Of a DNA stretch of 10,272 nucleotides, positions 1 to 9,059 are shown piece after piece; position 1 is the stretch's first letter; the number at the start of each line of letters is the position of its first letter. The notes under the pieces are model-generated. The model searched no databases. It saw nothing but the letters and a program-made list of their open reading frames with translations, and was not told the DNA's origin. Location of the stretch: contig BPQB01000218.1 of assembly GCA_019973155.2 (NCBI GenBank), forward strand, positions 1 to 10,272, in the 5' to 3' direction. The stretch comes from Phanerochaete sordida. Taxonomy: Eukaryota; Basidiomycota; Agaricomycetes; Polyporales; Phanerochaetaceae. Made by a program: the position numbers and the translations under genes.

Positions 1-687
1 AGGCTTCACGAGCACCTCACCTGCCGACTCTATTGCTTCCTAGGCCCGGGATGCCGGAAGAAGTGCACGAGGACACCCCGCGTGCAGGGATTCCGCATGA
101 GGGTACGGCACTGTTGCTCTGCATTGCGTTAGTCTGCGGGCCCTGCGCTTTGCCGAGTATATACGTACCTTCCCGTTTTACGACACGCGGAAGGGTGTAG
201 TACCGACAAGCTTCCGCAAAGATACATGGTAGTTTGACTGCAAGGTTGTCCACGAGTGTATGGCCGTATTTTCTCACGACGAGGGCTCATGCGTGGTCTT
301 CGAGCTGGTTGAGTTGAGGTCGCGATTAGGGGGGCGGCAGCTCTCTTAGCTCAAGCGAGGCAAGGATGTTGTTTGCGCCTCCATTTGAGTGGCTTCCGAC
401 AGATCTGTAAAAGTATGATGGACATGAGCAATCAAACAGCTTCATGCATTGCTTAACGCTCACTAATGACCCGAGGACCGATGCCGGCAATAAAAAGTAG
501 TCAGAGAGAAGCAGGCCGAGGTAAAAATGGTTGCTTTCAGCCACTGCAGCGTTTCTGATACGTCGGGCAAGTCGGTATGTACGAATTTATCCGCGGTGGG
601 AATAAGGCAACGATGTGACGACAGTAATAAAGAGAAGCCAGCGGAAGGAGAAGAAAAGAGGGGGACATATCGCGGCCAAGAGAGGCG
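1..687. other. Stretch without a supported gene
   Basis: Short open frames occur on the minus strand (277-17, 544-326, 722-537), but none begins with a convincing ATG, none carries a recognisable domain, and no splice pattern links them clearly. The frame at 544-326 has a hydrophobic stretch (HFYLGLLLSDYFLLP), and a CTGCAG acceptor-like site lies just upstream of it. It could be a downstream exon of the possible gene at 688-1255, but I cannot show that. I see no RNA gene or mobile-element ends here. Confidence 0.4.
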
Positions 688-1255
688 TTAGCGGGCCGGG
701 GGGTGAGTCCTGTCATGACCATCTGAGATGTGTGAAGCCAGCGGTGCAGCGTTGCTGACGCCAGTTCTCATCTCTTCTAAAGTTGGTGATATGGGGTTGT
801 GCAGGAATTGGTTGTTCTGCGATCCTGTGAGAGCGTATAAGCTTCTTAAACAGGTAAAATGAGCCCACACTGACCACTGTTCCATAGCAGCTGCCACGAT
901 CCGAGTCGCTGAGCCCCAGTGATGGCCATAGGCAGCGCATGAGTACCTGTTGTTGTGGAAGATGTAGAAGCGCCAGAGGGTATGGAATCAGGGGTTCGTC
1001 AGTGCGATAGCATCTTTGGCAAGCCATGAGAAAGATGTCCAGAAGCTGCATCGACATCGGCATAGTCTCGTTGGAGACTAGACTCGATTTACTCGAAGCG
1101 TCGTCAGTACTCTTGCCCGCCATGACCACCTGCAACGTTTCTGCAATCGCGTAGCTCAATGAGCTGATAAAATGAGACAAATTCGCGTCGGAGATGGGAG
1201 GAAGGACATAAATCTTGCGTACATGTTGGTACGTCGTCAAGGGTGGACGCAGCAT
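688..1255 (-). CDS. Possible two-exon gene fragment of unknown function
   Basis: I do not recognise this protein. The minus strand stays open in one frame from above 1255 to 875, and its composition looks coding, with segments such as HVRKIYVLPP, SHFISSLSYAIAETLQ and SMQLLDIFLMACQRCYR. A possible 58-nt intron (874 to 817, donor GTCAGT, acceptor GCAG, CTCAC branch-like box) then joins in phase to a second frame, beginning NNQFLHNPISPTLEEMR and stopping at 688. This gives about 169 residues if the ATG at 1255 is the start. A pyrimidine-rich acceptor (TTTTTTGCCCAG) lies just upstream at 1272-1280, so the gene may have an earlier exon and the ATG at 1255 may be internal. A competing minus frame (1316 to 1104) is also open through this acceptor, so the frame is uncertain. 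There is no domain, signal peptide or clear membrane segment. It may be a real gene, a decayed one, or chance open frame. Confidence 0.27.
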
Positions 1256-2444
1256 CGACCGCGAATCGTTGCTGGGCAAAAAAGGAAATAGCCATCAACT
1301 TCGTGGCACTCGGCAAACCCCTCCGGTCCGGGAGGTTGCTCCCGACGAGCCGGCCCTGCTTTCGATCCCGAGCGACGGCATTTTGGGGACGACGCTCTTC
1401 GCAATTGGCGTCCTATGTAAAAATGGGAGAATTTTTCGGATGGCCCCACGTGGTCAACGCCTTGACTTTACGTTACGCCGAAGAGGGAGCATGGCGAGAG
1501 AAAACCACGCGGGGCGCAGGTTCTGCTAAACGCGGACGTGAAAATTGAGCTCTATTCACCTGCGCGGGTGACTTCCAGAGGGATTTCCAGCAAAGGTCGT
1601 GCTTTGTTAGACGTACGCATCTCTTTTTCACCCAACGATTTCTCTTCGCTTGACATCAACATCAGCCAAAGGCTGGTACAGCAGGGCGCCGGTGAGCGAT
1701 ATTCCACTGCGGAGATGATCATGGAAGTCTACTGCGGCGTACTGCGCACCCGTGACACGAGCCTTAGCGTGAACAAGGTGCTATAAATGAGTGGAGGCAA
1801 TTACCGTGTTTTTCATTGTGCGCTCCGTTGACCGGAATCTCAGCACCGTCTCCCCATCGCCGTCAGGAATGGAGATCCCACGCACAACTCCGGAAATAAT
1901 CGACGTCCGCGAGAACATCATAGGACACTGACGCGCTGCATGCTTTTTACAGTCCCACAGTAAAGTTACCATCTGTTCGAGCACCATGGTGTGACACGTT
2001 GACACCATTGGTGTCAACGTCGTGTCGACTCTTGTTCGGCTGGACGTCATTTGCATCAGTAGCCGCTCCCAAAGACGCAGCCGCGTTCGACAAATTCCTG
2101 AACAAGCGAGAAGAAGATGATGCTTGCATTTTGATCATCGTTTGTGCTCCACATGTCAAACCCGCTCTTGCTGCCCCAGCGTGCCCGTGCGTGAGGGATC
2201 CGGTGGGAGACCGAGGAAGATGTCCGGCCCTGGCACGCACGACGATGGTGACGATTGCAGCCCGTCGCGATTCACTCATGTTTCTATGGCACTTTGACCT
2301 CTCTGTCTATCCAATGCCGCAATCTTGAAGTGTGATATTTCATCGTGTATTTGATACATATGGCGAATGGATGTTCGGGTAAATACAGAGATAAATAGCA
2401 GACTCCATCGCCGCCTATGCTGAAATGGAGCCTTTCAGACGGTT
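1256..2444. other. Stretch of uncertain coding status downstream of the transporter gene
   Basis: This lies beyond the 3' end of the minus-strand transporter gene. Two parts have long open frames on both strands. At 1538-1786 the plus strand encodes a plausible 82-residue piece (with LDINISQRLVQQ), while the minus strand is also open there (with SSEEKSLGEKEMRTS). At 1781-2328 open frames again exist on both strands, for example minus 2056-1781 with ISIPDGDGETVLRFRS. No pair of frames can be linked by a persuasive ATG and introns, and no family is recognisable. A gene relic or an unrecognised element is possible. A dense palindrome sits at 1983-2026. Confidence 0.35.
1983..2026. repeat. Nested palindrome / inverted repeat
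   Basis: A perfect 10-bp palindrome, CACCATGGTG (1983-1992), is followed by a larger inverted repeat at 1993-2026. Its inner arms TTGACACCA (1999-2007) and TGGTGTCAA (2009-2017) pair perfectly around one central base. Outer arms GACACG (1993-1998) and CGTGTC (2021-2026) also pair, with a 3-nt bulge on the right. The total paired length is 15 bp per arm. It lies in sequence with no secure gene, so it could be an RNA hairpin, a protein-binding operator, or a recombination scar. Confidence 0.8.
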
Positions 2445-4257
2445 TCATGCACGAATCGTCGTCTGGGAATCGTCCGCTGCCGTGCGCTCTGGACCTCTCC
2501 GCCGCTCCAAAATCCATCCCAGGGCGGATACAGCGGCGGCGCCGGCGAAGCACGCCCCTGCGTAGATGATCATGCCCGTGTACTGCCCGCCCGCGACGTC
2601 AAAGCCGAGCCTCGGAGCGCCATGTGTGTGTGCGACCGCGAGCTTGTGCTGTTGCAGAGACGTAGCAATGGGCGTCGAGGCGATGTTGCCCACGCCACGC
2701 GTAAAGAGCAGCAGGCTGAACAGCGTCGTCGAGACCGAGGTGTCGCCCTCTGGCGTCCCGCGTCAGCTCACCTCAATCGCAGCAGGTGAAAGGAGGAGAC
2801 ACACCGGAAATGGGGCGCACGAACGCGTACCACATGCTCGACCACCCGCCCGCGGTCACGCCGTACGCGACACTGTACACGAGCACGCCGGCAAACGAGA
2901 ACGATGCCAGCCCCCAGAGGGTGAAGGTCGCGAGCGCGCTGAGCGCGATCGACACGCACGCGAGCATCCACACGTTACAGCGGTCGCTGAGCCAGCCGGC
3001 CGTGAGCGCGGCGACGATGGACGTGCCGTTGATGAGCGTGAGCGGCGCCGCGGCGCGGGCCTCGGAGAGGCCCAGGGCCGTCGTGAACGCTGCGGATGGC
3101 GGTCAGCAGGGCGGGTGCACGGGGAGGGGCGCGCAGACGCACTCGGGAGCCACGTCAGCGGCACGAAGAACGCGAGGCCTTGCAGCACGTTGATGAGGAT
3201 GAAGAGCCACATGCGCTGGTCGCGCATCCAGGGGTGGTAGGCCGGCTTACACAGCCCCCCGGTGTGCGCGCGGCGCTCGGGGAGGCGCGGCTTAATGAAG
3301 TACGCCGCGGGGACCAAGCAGATGACGAGCGAGACGGCGTAGATGCGCGTCGTGTTCTGGATGCCGAAATGCGAGATGAGCACGGGCATGATGATCGGGA
3401 GCAGCACCGCGCCACTGTTGTCGCCTGGGCGTCGTGCGGGCAGCATCAGGGGCGTTTTGTGAGGAGCAGGGCCGACGGACCTGCGACGATGCTCCCGTTG
3501 GCCAGACCGATACGCTCGACCCACCACTCAGACATGTAGGAAATCAAGGGACAGTATGCCAAGGCTACCGAACCTTAGTCAGAGAAGAACCTAAGCGAGA
3601 AGCCTGGAACGTACATGCTCCTATGGCGAACAATACACCTTGTAAGATAATCAAAAGAGTGACCTAGGCTTCTGGATCAGCGAACTATGATTTGGGGTAG
3701 AACACGATATATACGTACGTCCGTGGTAAAGCTCGCGCCTAGCAAGCTGACGAACGAGACCACGATCCCGCTCCAGACGAATGGCCGGCGGAGACGCAGA
3801 TCATAATGAATCAGCGGGTAGATCACGATACCTGGAATCGGCTTCAGTGAGGAGCTGTCATGAAAAGGCTCGACGCCGTACCGGAACAATACAGGATGCC
3901 GGTGCTCAATGTGCCGATTAATGGGAGTCTTGACGTCGCGTGCGGCTGCGACATGTACCGCTCGTCCTCGAAGTACGCCGCGAGGAGCGCGCCCGACGAG
4001 TTGGGGAAGCCCCAGACGAAGAGCCCTATCACGCACGACGCGAGCAGCTGCTCTCAGTCAGCAAAAGAGCGAGCACAAGAGGGGCGGTCACCTACGTTGG
4101 ACCAGGCGGCGAACCCGTGGTCGACAGGGGCATACGTCGCGTCGGGCAGCGAGCTCTCGAGCGTCTCAAGCTGCGACTTGTCGTCGGCCTCGGGGCGCGG
4201 CGGCGGCGCCTTGTCGTCGAGCGTGCTGCTCGACGGCTGCGCGGCGAGGGTGCTCAT
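2445..4257 (-). CDS. MFS transporter, fungal monocarboxylate-transporter-like, 8 exons
   Basis: A plasma- or organelle-membrane permease; the substrate cannot be read from the sequence, and monocarboxylate transport is only the family label. Exons (minus): 4257-4096, 4047-3882, 3831-3719, 3663-3615, 3564-3481, 3424-3143, 3089-2805, 2749-2445; introns are 48, 50, 55, 50, 56, 53 and 55 nt, all GT..AG, phases consistent throughout, giving 481 residues. The hydrophilic N-tail (1-54) is followed by about twelve hydrophobic helices, including VIGLFVWGFPNSSGALL (helix 1), LPLIGTLSTGILYCSG (2), IILQGVLFAIGASLAYC (4) and MIIYAGACFAGAAAVSALGW (12). Family hallmarks are SEWWVERIGLANGSIVAG after helix 4 and GWLSDR between helices 8 and 9. 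The ATG at 4257 is the first in frame, with an A at +4 but a C at -1. The 49-nt fourth exon was found by matching the family pattern QGVLFAIG. Exon 4 has much lower GC at third positions than exons 6-8. Confidence 0.95.
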
Positions 4258-4459
4258 GGCGGGGACAGGGGCCGCGCGCACAGGGGATAAAGGCGTGTGC
4301 CTCCGCGCGGGATGTCCTTAAATGCTCCATCCATTCATACATTCTCGCGCCCCAGCCTGTGCCCGGCCGCGCACACCGCCGCGACAAACAGGGCTGGCAG
4401 CTGTGTCATTGTGCACATGGTGCTGAAACCCCTGGCGGAGACCCTGTCAGCCCTGCCAG

Positions 4460-4472
4460 GCCCTGTCAGGGC
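4460..4472. repeat. Palindrome GCCCTG-T-CAGGGC in the transporter's upstream region
   Basis: A 13-bp inverted repeat about 200 bp upstream of the transporter ATG. It sits in a cluster of related words: CCCTGTCAG at 4443-4450, CCCTGCCAGG at 4451-4460, CCCTGTCAGGG at 4461-4471, and an inverted relative ACAGGGCTGGCAG at 4388-4400 that pairs, with a 1-nt gap, with CTGCCAGGCCCTGT at 4453-4466. The placement would suit a transcription-factor site controlling the transporter, but no factor can be named. Confidence 0.5.
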
Positions 4473-4533
4473 GGGCGCGCAGCCACAATGGGCATGACGT
4501 GGCCCGGCCGGTGGGGACGGCGTCCCAGCTCGC

Positions 4534-4550
4534 GCACTGTGCACTGTGCA
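4534..4550. repeat. Short tandem repeat of GCACTGT
   Basis: About 2.4 copies of the 7-mer GCACTGT in a GC-rich stretch upstream of the transporter gene. It is probably a simple replication-slippage product; its end also forms the small inverted repeat TGCACTGTGCA. Confidence 0.7.
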
Positions 4551-5207
4551 GATGGCGCGGGGCCCGATGCGAGGATGGCGGGGGCCCTCCTTTGTGCGGC
4601 CGCTCTAGCGGCGCATCAGCCCGCGGACGCGTAGGAACAGGGGGGGCACTGACCGAAGATGCCCCAGGCAAAACTCCGGCGCGTGCCGGGGAATGCGCAT
4701 CCTGCGCGACATTGCTTTCGTATTTCGAGCTGCTCGTTCGGTGTGCGCTGTGATGGGGGGCATATGGTCGAGGGGCTCGGTGTTGATGCCGACGCAGCCA
4801 GGCATGATTGGCGAAGAATGATGGGCTGTTGTGAGCAAAAGAAGGAAGAAAGTGCTGGAGTTATGGGAGTAGACATGCAGTGGCCTCCGAGCGGCATATC
4901 ATGACCTGAAGATTAGACTCACGGTTTACATTACTGTCGGCTCGCCGGAGCGTAAGCATGGGAAGCCTCGGACTTTGCCACAGAATATGGACAAATCGTT
5001 GTTCAACGTTACCGAAGGCGCAGCTACACCTGTCGTAATAACGTACGCCCCACTTCCATTCCATCGCCACTTGTCTCGTGTCTCGACCAGAAGCGGGTGA
5101 AAAGTCCTGTGTCACGGCGAGCGTCAGCCAAAGGTTACATTCATCTTTCGAAGAGTGAGCCTTACGTTCGTGGGAAGCAATCGCCAATCCTGACGTCTGA
5201 ATGAGGT

Positions 5208-7278
5208 TCACAAGGCCGCCTGTGCCTCAGGGTCATCGCAGCCGTAAACCGCGCTCACGGTCTTGCGGCCATTGGGTAGCTGTTCTTGTAGGTTTCTCGA
5301 CGCCACTAGGCCTCCCCGCTTTACGATATCCAGCGCGGGGTAGCCCGTGATGAACTGCTCCCGCTCCCGACGGACTTCCGCGACGATCCACACTCCGGCG
5401 TCGGCGTGGACGTCTATGAGGATGTAAGGCGTGCCCTCCGACAATGCACCGCCGAGTCGGCCCGTGATCCTGTAGGGTTCGTGGCTGCCGTCGGGGGCGC
5501 GCAGCTCGATCAGGGCGTCAGAACCGCCGCCCTCGACCTGCCCGTGTTGAACGATGAGGAACGGCCCCCAGTATCCGACGAGCAGATGGTAGTAGACGAC
5601 TGGCTCAGGCGTGCCGCGCCGGTCCGTGTCGACGATGTCGATGCCCCAGTCGCCTGGAGTATCAGCGACCAGCGTCCAGCGGAGGAACTGAGCCCACGAC
5701 GGGAGCAGCGTCGCCTCGTCAGGGCAATGTTGGACGTGCCGAGCAGCCAGATCTCGTCGTACAGAGTCCGGGACGTGCTCCAGCAGAGTCTCCCAGGCCG
5801 CGTCGGGGGCGATGTCTTCATCGTACACCGGCATCGTGCTGCACCCGAAGATGTACGCGAGACCCTGGACCTTGTCAAGCTCTTTGGTGCAGTGCCGCGT
5901 GCGCATGGCCTCGGCCCACAGCGTGCTGTGCTTGGTGATGCGGTGGCGCAGCGCCGGGAGTGCATGAGCGGGGAAGAAGTCCTTTGCGGCAGCCGAGGCT
6001 GACCCGGTGGCGCCGCCGTGAAGCCACTGGTCGGTGCCCTCCTGGAGCGTCCAGACGCGGTTGAGCCAGTGTCGGTCGGACGAGCGCAGCACGGGAGAGG
6101 GGTCGAATGGCAAGCCAAGCCCGTTGAAATACGTGACGCAGGGCTGATATTCCCCGTAAACGCAGCCGAGCGTGGGGACGTCGATCTTCCACTCTTCCTT
6201 CCGCTGGGCCTCGCCTTCGGGGAGTCCCTGCTGACGGAGGCAAAGAACATCAAGCCAGGTATACTCGAAGCCGGAGTTGAGAAGCTCGACGCGGACGTGC
6301 TCGAGAGTCGTGTCTCTGGGAATGGGCACGGGCCACTCGCGGCCGTTGATTGGAGTCGTGACCGGTTTTCGGTCCTCACCGCGGACCCAGCTGTGGGAGA
6401 CGGTGCAGAAGTTGCGAGGAAGGATGTTGACCAGGGCGCAAGGCTCGAGGGCATAGATGGGAAGGACGCGGTTGCTGTACAGGTCCCAGATGCGCCGAGG
6501 GTAGATACGGGCGTCCCAGAGAAACTGGCCACCGCTGAGGGAGTTTCGATGCTGCCTCTCGTACTCCAGCTTCCTCTGGGAGATGGTCGATAGTAAGGCT
6601 GCGAAGTCCGACTTCCAGTGGGGACGAAAGCGCCCGTAGACTTCGCCAAAGTCTCGCGAAGTGTGCAGGACGTGCTCCAAACACGTATGCAAACCCGAAC
6701 TTTCCAGGGAATAGGCGGTTCCGAGGACGTCGTTCAGCAGCTGTAGGGCTGCGGCCACGTCGAGCGTGTCACAGGGCCTGTCTGCGAGGTCGCTCGGGAT
6801 GGCGCCGGGGCCGTGATGCGACCACTGGAGGGGGACGGACGACCGTGGCTGAGGTACAAGGGAGAAGGAGGCACCCGACCCTGAGGATGTGAACAGCGAT
6901 GCTTCCAAGTCCTGCGAAGATCGCGCCATCTTGACTACGCCCCAGGATGTCAGGTGGGCGGCTGCGCAGGCGTCGGTATTTGGGAGGCCATGGGTAGTCA
7001 CCATGTATTCCACCGACCGCTCGTTCACGAAGGGAGGAATGGTCACGGCTTGCGGGACGTCTGAGGCCGGGGGCGTGGTTGAGTCGTTGGATCGTGAGAG
7101 CCACGGAGGTTCTTCGATGGCGAGGCTTGTCTTGCCGAATACGAAGGTGATTTCCTTCTGCGATTCATGTGATGAATAGCTGAAGCATACGCAAATAGCT
7201 TCATGAACTCACTGTCGTGCCGTCATCGTCCTCCACTACCCTCCCCGCTTCGCACGATTCGCCGATCTTGGTGGACAT
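5208..7278 (-). CDS. HET-domain (heterokaryon-incompatibility-like) protein, 2 exons
   Basis: A cytoplasmic HET-domain protein. In fungi such proteins commonly act in non-self recognition and incompatibility-type cell death; that role here is inferred from the family. Exon 1 (7278-7213) codes 22 residues starting MSTKIGESC, with A at -3 of the ATG. A 55-nt intron follows (7212-7158, donor GTGAGT, acceptor CGCAG). Exon 2 (7157-5208) is one open frame, giving 671 residues in all. The frame is open far upstream of its first internal ATG (near 7004), which is why the start must lie in exon 1. HET-domain landmarks: NFCTVSHSW at about 272-279, the core YTWLDVLCLRQ at about 321-331, LNRVWTLQE at about 387-395, and ELDKVQGLAYIFGC at about 448-461. 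The N-terminal 200 residues and the C-terminal 200 show no known domain; no NACHT, ankyrin or WD repeats and no membrane helix are seen. Length is usual for stand-alone basidiomycete HET proteins. The frame has no internal break, so the gene seems intact. Confidence 0.94.
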
Positions 7279-7684
7279 AATGCAACTCTGCCTGCGTTCC
7301 GACCCTATGATACACGATGAGCGTGGATCCATCACTTGCGAGTTAAAAACCGACTGCTCACTCTGAGCTCTGAATCACCTGTATTTCGGAGCAGGAGGGC
7401 GTCGTAGTGGTGGGTTACAATGAGGAGGGCGACGGCGAAGTCGACGTGTGGAGCGTGCCTCGGGGTGACATCTGACAACGGTGGGAATGGAATGGCTTCA
7501 AGCGACGTTGCCGCCCGCAGGGGTCAAACGCGCGAACTCGACGTCGTAGTATATGCGCAATACGAGGGTTGGATGCAGTAGTTGGCGAACTGCTTGGGTC
7601 GACACGTCGTAATTCCTGTTCTAATACAGGGCACATGTAAGATAATCATACCATGCAACCGGTTAGACGGCGATGACGCACAGG

Positions 7685-7702
7685 AGTCAATGTAATTTGA
7701 CT
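7685..7702. repeat. Small hairpin AGTCAA / TTGACT
   Basis: Perfect 6-bp arms at 7685-7690 and 7697-7702 around a 6-nt loop. They are flanked by AGG on the left and, after a GT bulge, CCT on the right, which can extend the stem. Confidence 0.5.
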
Positions 7703-7733
7703 GTCCTCCAGGCTCCGTCCAAAAGCCTGCAAC

Positions 7734-7761
7734 AGGTCGGCCAGTAACCGGCGGCCGGCCT
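7734..7761. repeat. Hairpin AGGTCGGCC / GGCCGGCCT
   Basis: Nine-base arms (7734-7742 and 7753-7761) pair with one mismatch around a 10-nt loop in otherwise featureless intergenic DNA. It lies only about 30 bp from the hairpin at 7685-7702. Function unknown. Confidence 0.5.
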
Positions 7762-8420
7762 GCAGCTACAGCCGTGGAAACATTGAGATGAGTAAGATAC
7801 TCGAAATACGCGAATGAGGGGCGTGTGTACTTACCTACTGCGAGGATTCCGTACCCCGCCCTAATGCCAGCGATCTATCGCTGAGACTGACATGATATGG
7901 GGAGACAGTCGACCAGCGCTGCGGCGCATGAGGAATACGTCTGTCAAAGGACGCTTCAACGAACGTACTAGCATAAGTTGCACGGTCAGTCGCTGCAGGA
8001 TCATCAGCGATTCCACCTGAGTAACGACCTCAGTAAGGAATGGATCTCTGCAGGACAACTGTCACATACCTGTGTTGTGGAGATCGCCTCAAGCAATATG
8101 GGGCAGCATATAGTCCCGACGATCAAAGCGGCGGAGGCGCGAAGTGCGCGGAATGGCGGCTACGCTTTGATGATCGTAAGCTCAGCGCACGAAGCCTGGG
8201 AGGTATGAACATACCTGAGCAACACATGAGAGCCGTACTCAGCGTCTTCTGAAGAATGTCAGTTCTCAAGGATAGCCGCTGGTGGCGCGCATAGCTACGA
8301 CTGGCATCGAAGAGCAGAAGGACAGAAATATGCCAAGTTAGCAGTCGAACCTGTTGGGGGAATCTGGTACTCTCACCTCCTGGGCATTAACGATGACGCC
8401 GTATCGCGAAGAGTCGAGAA

Positions 8421-8445
8421 TCGCCACCTCACGAGGTGGAGGCGA
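8421..8445. repeat. Hairpin TCGCCACCT / AGGTGG-AG-GCGA
   Basis: The arms TCGCCACCT (8421-8429) and AGGTGGAGGCGA (8434-8445) pair around the tetraloop CACG, with a 2-nt AG bulge in the right arm. It was checked as a tRNA arm and no tRNA fold surrounds it. Unknown role. Confidence 0.55.
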
Positions 8446-8590
8446 GCTCGTGTCGCGTAAATGCCCGCCGACCAACGCTAGAAGCCATTTCTGATATTTT
8501 AGCACATGTCATAGCCACGAAAGGAGGCTATATGCTGTGTCTGAGTTGAGTACGGTTGGCGGAGTCGTGGTGGTATCCTGCAAGGACGTT

Positions 8591-8670
8591 CTGAACTCCG
8601 TAAGCGCCGTCATAAGGAACATTACTTACTGAAGTAGTGAACCTTTGAACTCCGACGTAAGTGCCATAAG
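8591..8670. repeat. Imperfect direct repeat, about 25 bp, period about 55 bp
   Basis: Two copies share the frame TGAACTCCG, a short gap, GTAAG or TAAG, YGCC, then ATAAG. The first runs from about 8592 (TGAACTCCGTAAGCGCCGTC then ATAAG) and the second from about 8646 (TGAACTCCGACGTAAGTGCC then ATAAG). The second has two extra bases after CCG and lacks the GTC of the first. This looks like an old local duplication. Confidence 0.55.
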
Positions 8671-9059
8671 TACATAGGTTTACCCACCTTTCACTTGTTT
8701 CAATTAGTGGGCGGGCACTCTTCGAAGACTACTTCGAAAGCCGAGGCGAAGCGTCGGACGACGGCTCAGTCTCTGACATTGCGGCTCATAATCGAACAAA
8801 GGCGTCGACGCGGAGTGGCTCGAACGAACATCCTCGGCTTCGACTCGTCGGACGCACATCATATATTGACAAAAATGCGCGTAGAGGAGCAGGAGAGTTC
8901 GGGAGCGGAACATGATGTCACGTTCGACAAAACAGGAAGAGATACCGGCTGTAACGAAGGATTATTTGAGACGCACGCTCTCTCGAAGATGTATCCGAGC
9001 TACTTACTCCAACATTCCATGTACGCGACCCGGCCTCAAGCGACCACTCCCAAAGCCTT

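Larger units (their letters stand above)
4258..5207. other. Intergenic region: transporter promoter side and 3' flank of the HET gene
   Basis: Both flanking genes read leftward, so the part nearest 4258 should hold the transporter promoter and the part nearest 5207 the terminator and 3' UTR of the HET gene. The first 350 bp are very GC-rich, with the CCCTG/CAGGG cluster and the GCACTGT repeat. No convincing TATA box stands out. The open frame from 5211 to 4861 starts only at GTG and has no recognisable content, so I do not count it as a gene. Confidence 0.6.
7279..9059. other. Gene-poor stretch upstream of the HET gene
   Basis: The part next to 7278 should contain the HET promoter, but I see no strong TATA box. 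The rest has a base composition near 50% GC and only short frames, such as plus 8040-8252, which starts with ATG but has no recognisable content. A 122-codon open frame (8695-9063, plus) lacks an ATG start and has no known motif. Several small hairpins and an imperfect direct repeat are listed separately. No tRNA or transposon ends were found. Confidence 0.55.

Noticed and set aside
2566..3539. Plus-strand open frames up to 224 codons opposite transporter exons 5-8
   Set aside because: Low-complexity R/G/A-rich translations that run across transporter introns and exons alike; shadows of the minus-strand gene.
157..3722. Shared word TATATACGTAC at about 160 and 3710
   Set aside because: An 11-base match, one copy of which is simply an intron donor region; too short to call a repeat.
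3909..4634. Plus-strand 241-codon open frame over the transporter's first exons
   Set aside because: It is arginine-rich and low in complexity, typical of the antisense of a GC-rich gene; the transporter exons account for this stretch.
4861..5211. Minus-strand 116-codon frame touching the HET stop codon
   Set aside because: It starts only at GTG and shows no family resemblance; it is most likely the 3' flank of the HET gene.
5406..6593. Long plus-strand open frames (198 and 191 codons) opposite the HET gene
   Set aside because: They mirror the G/C-rich third positions of the HET frame, have no domain or splice structure, and the HET reading on the minus strand is unambiguous.
8040..8252. 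Plus-strand 70-codon ATG frame with several cysteines
   Set aside because: There is no signal peptide, no similarity to the cysteine pattern of the peptide pair, and a competing open frame in another phase.
8400..8490. Possible tRNA at the hairpin TCGCCACCT / AGGTGG
   Set aside because: No acceptor stem, anticodon loop or GGTTCGANNCC box could be placed around it.
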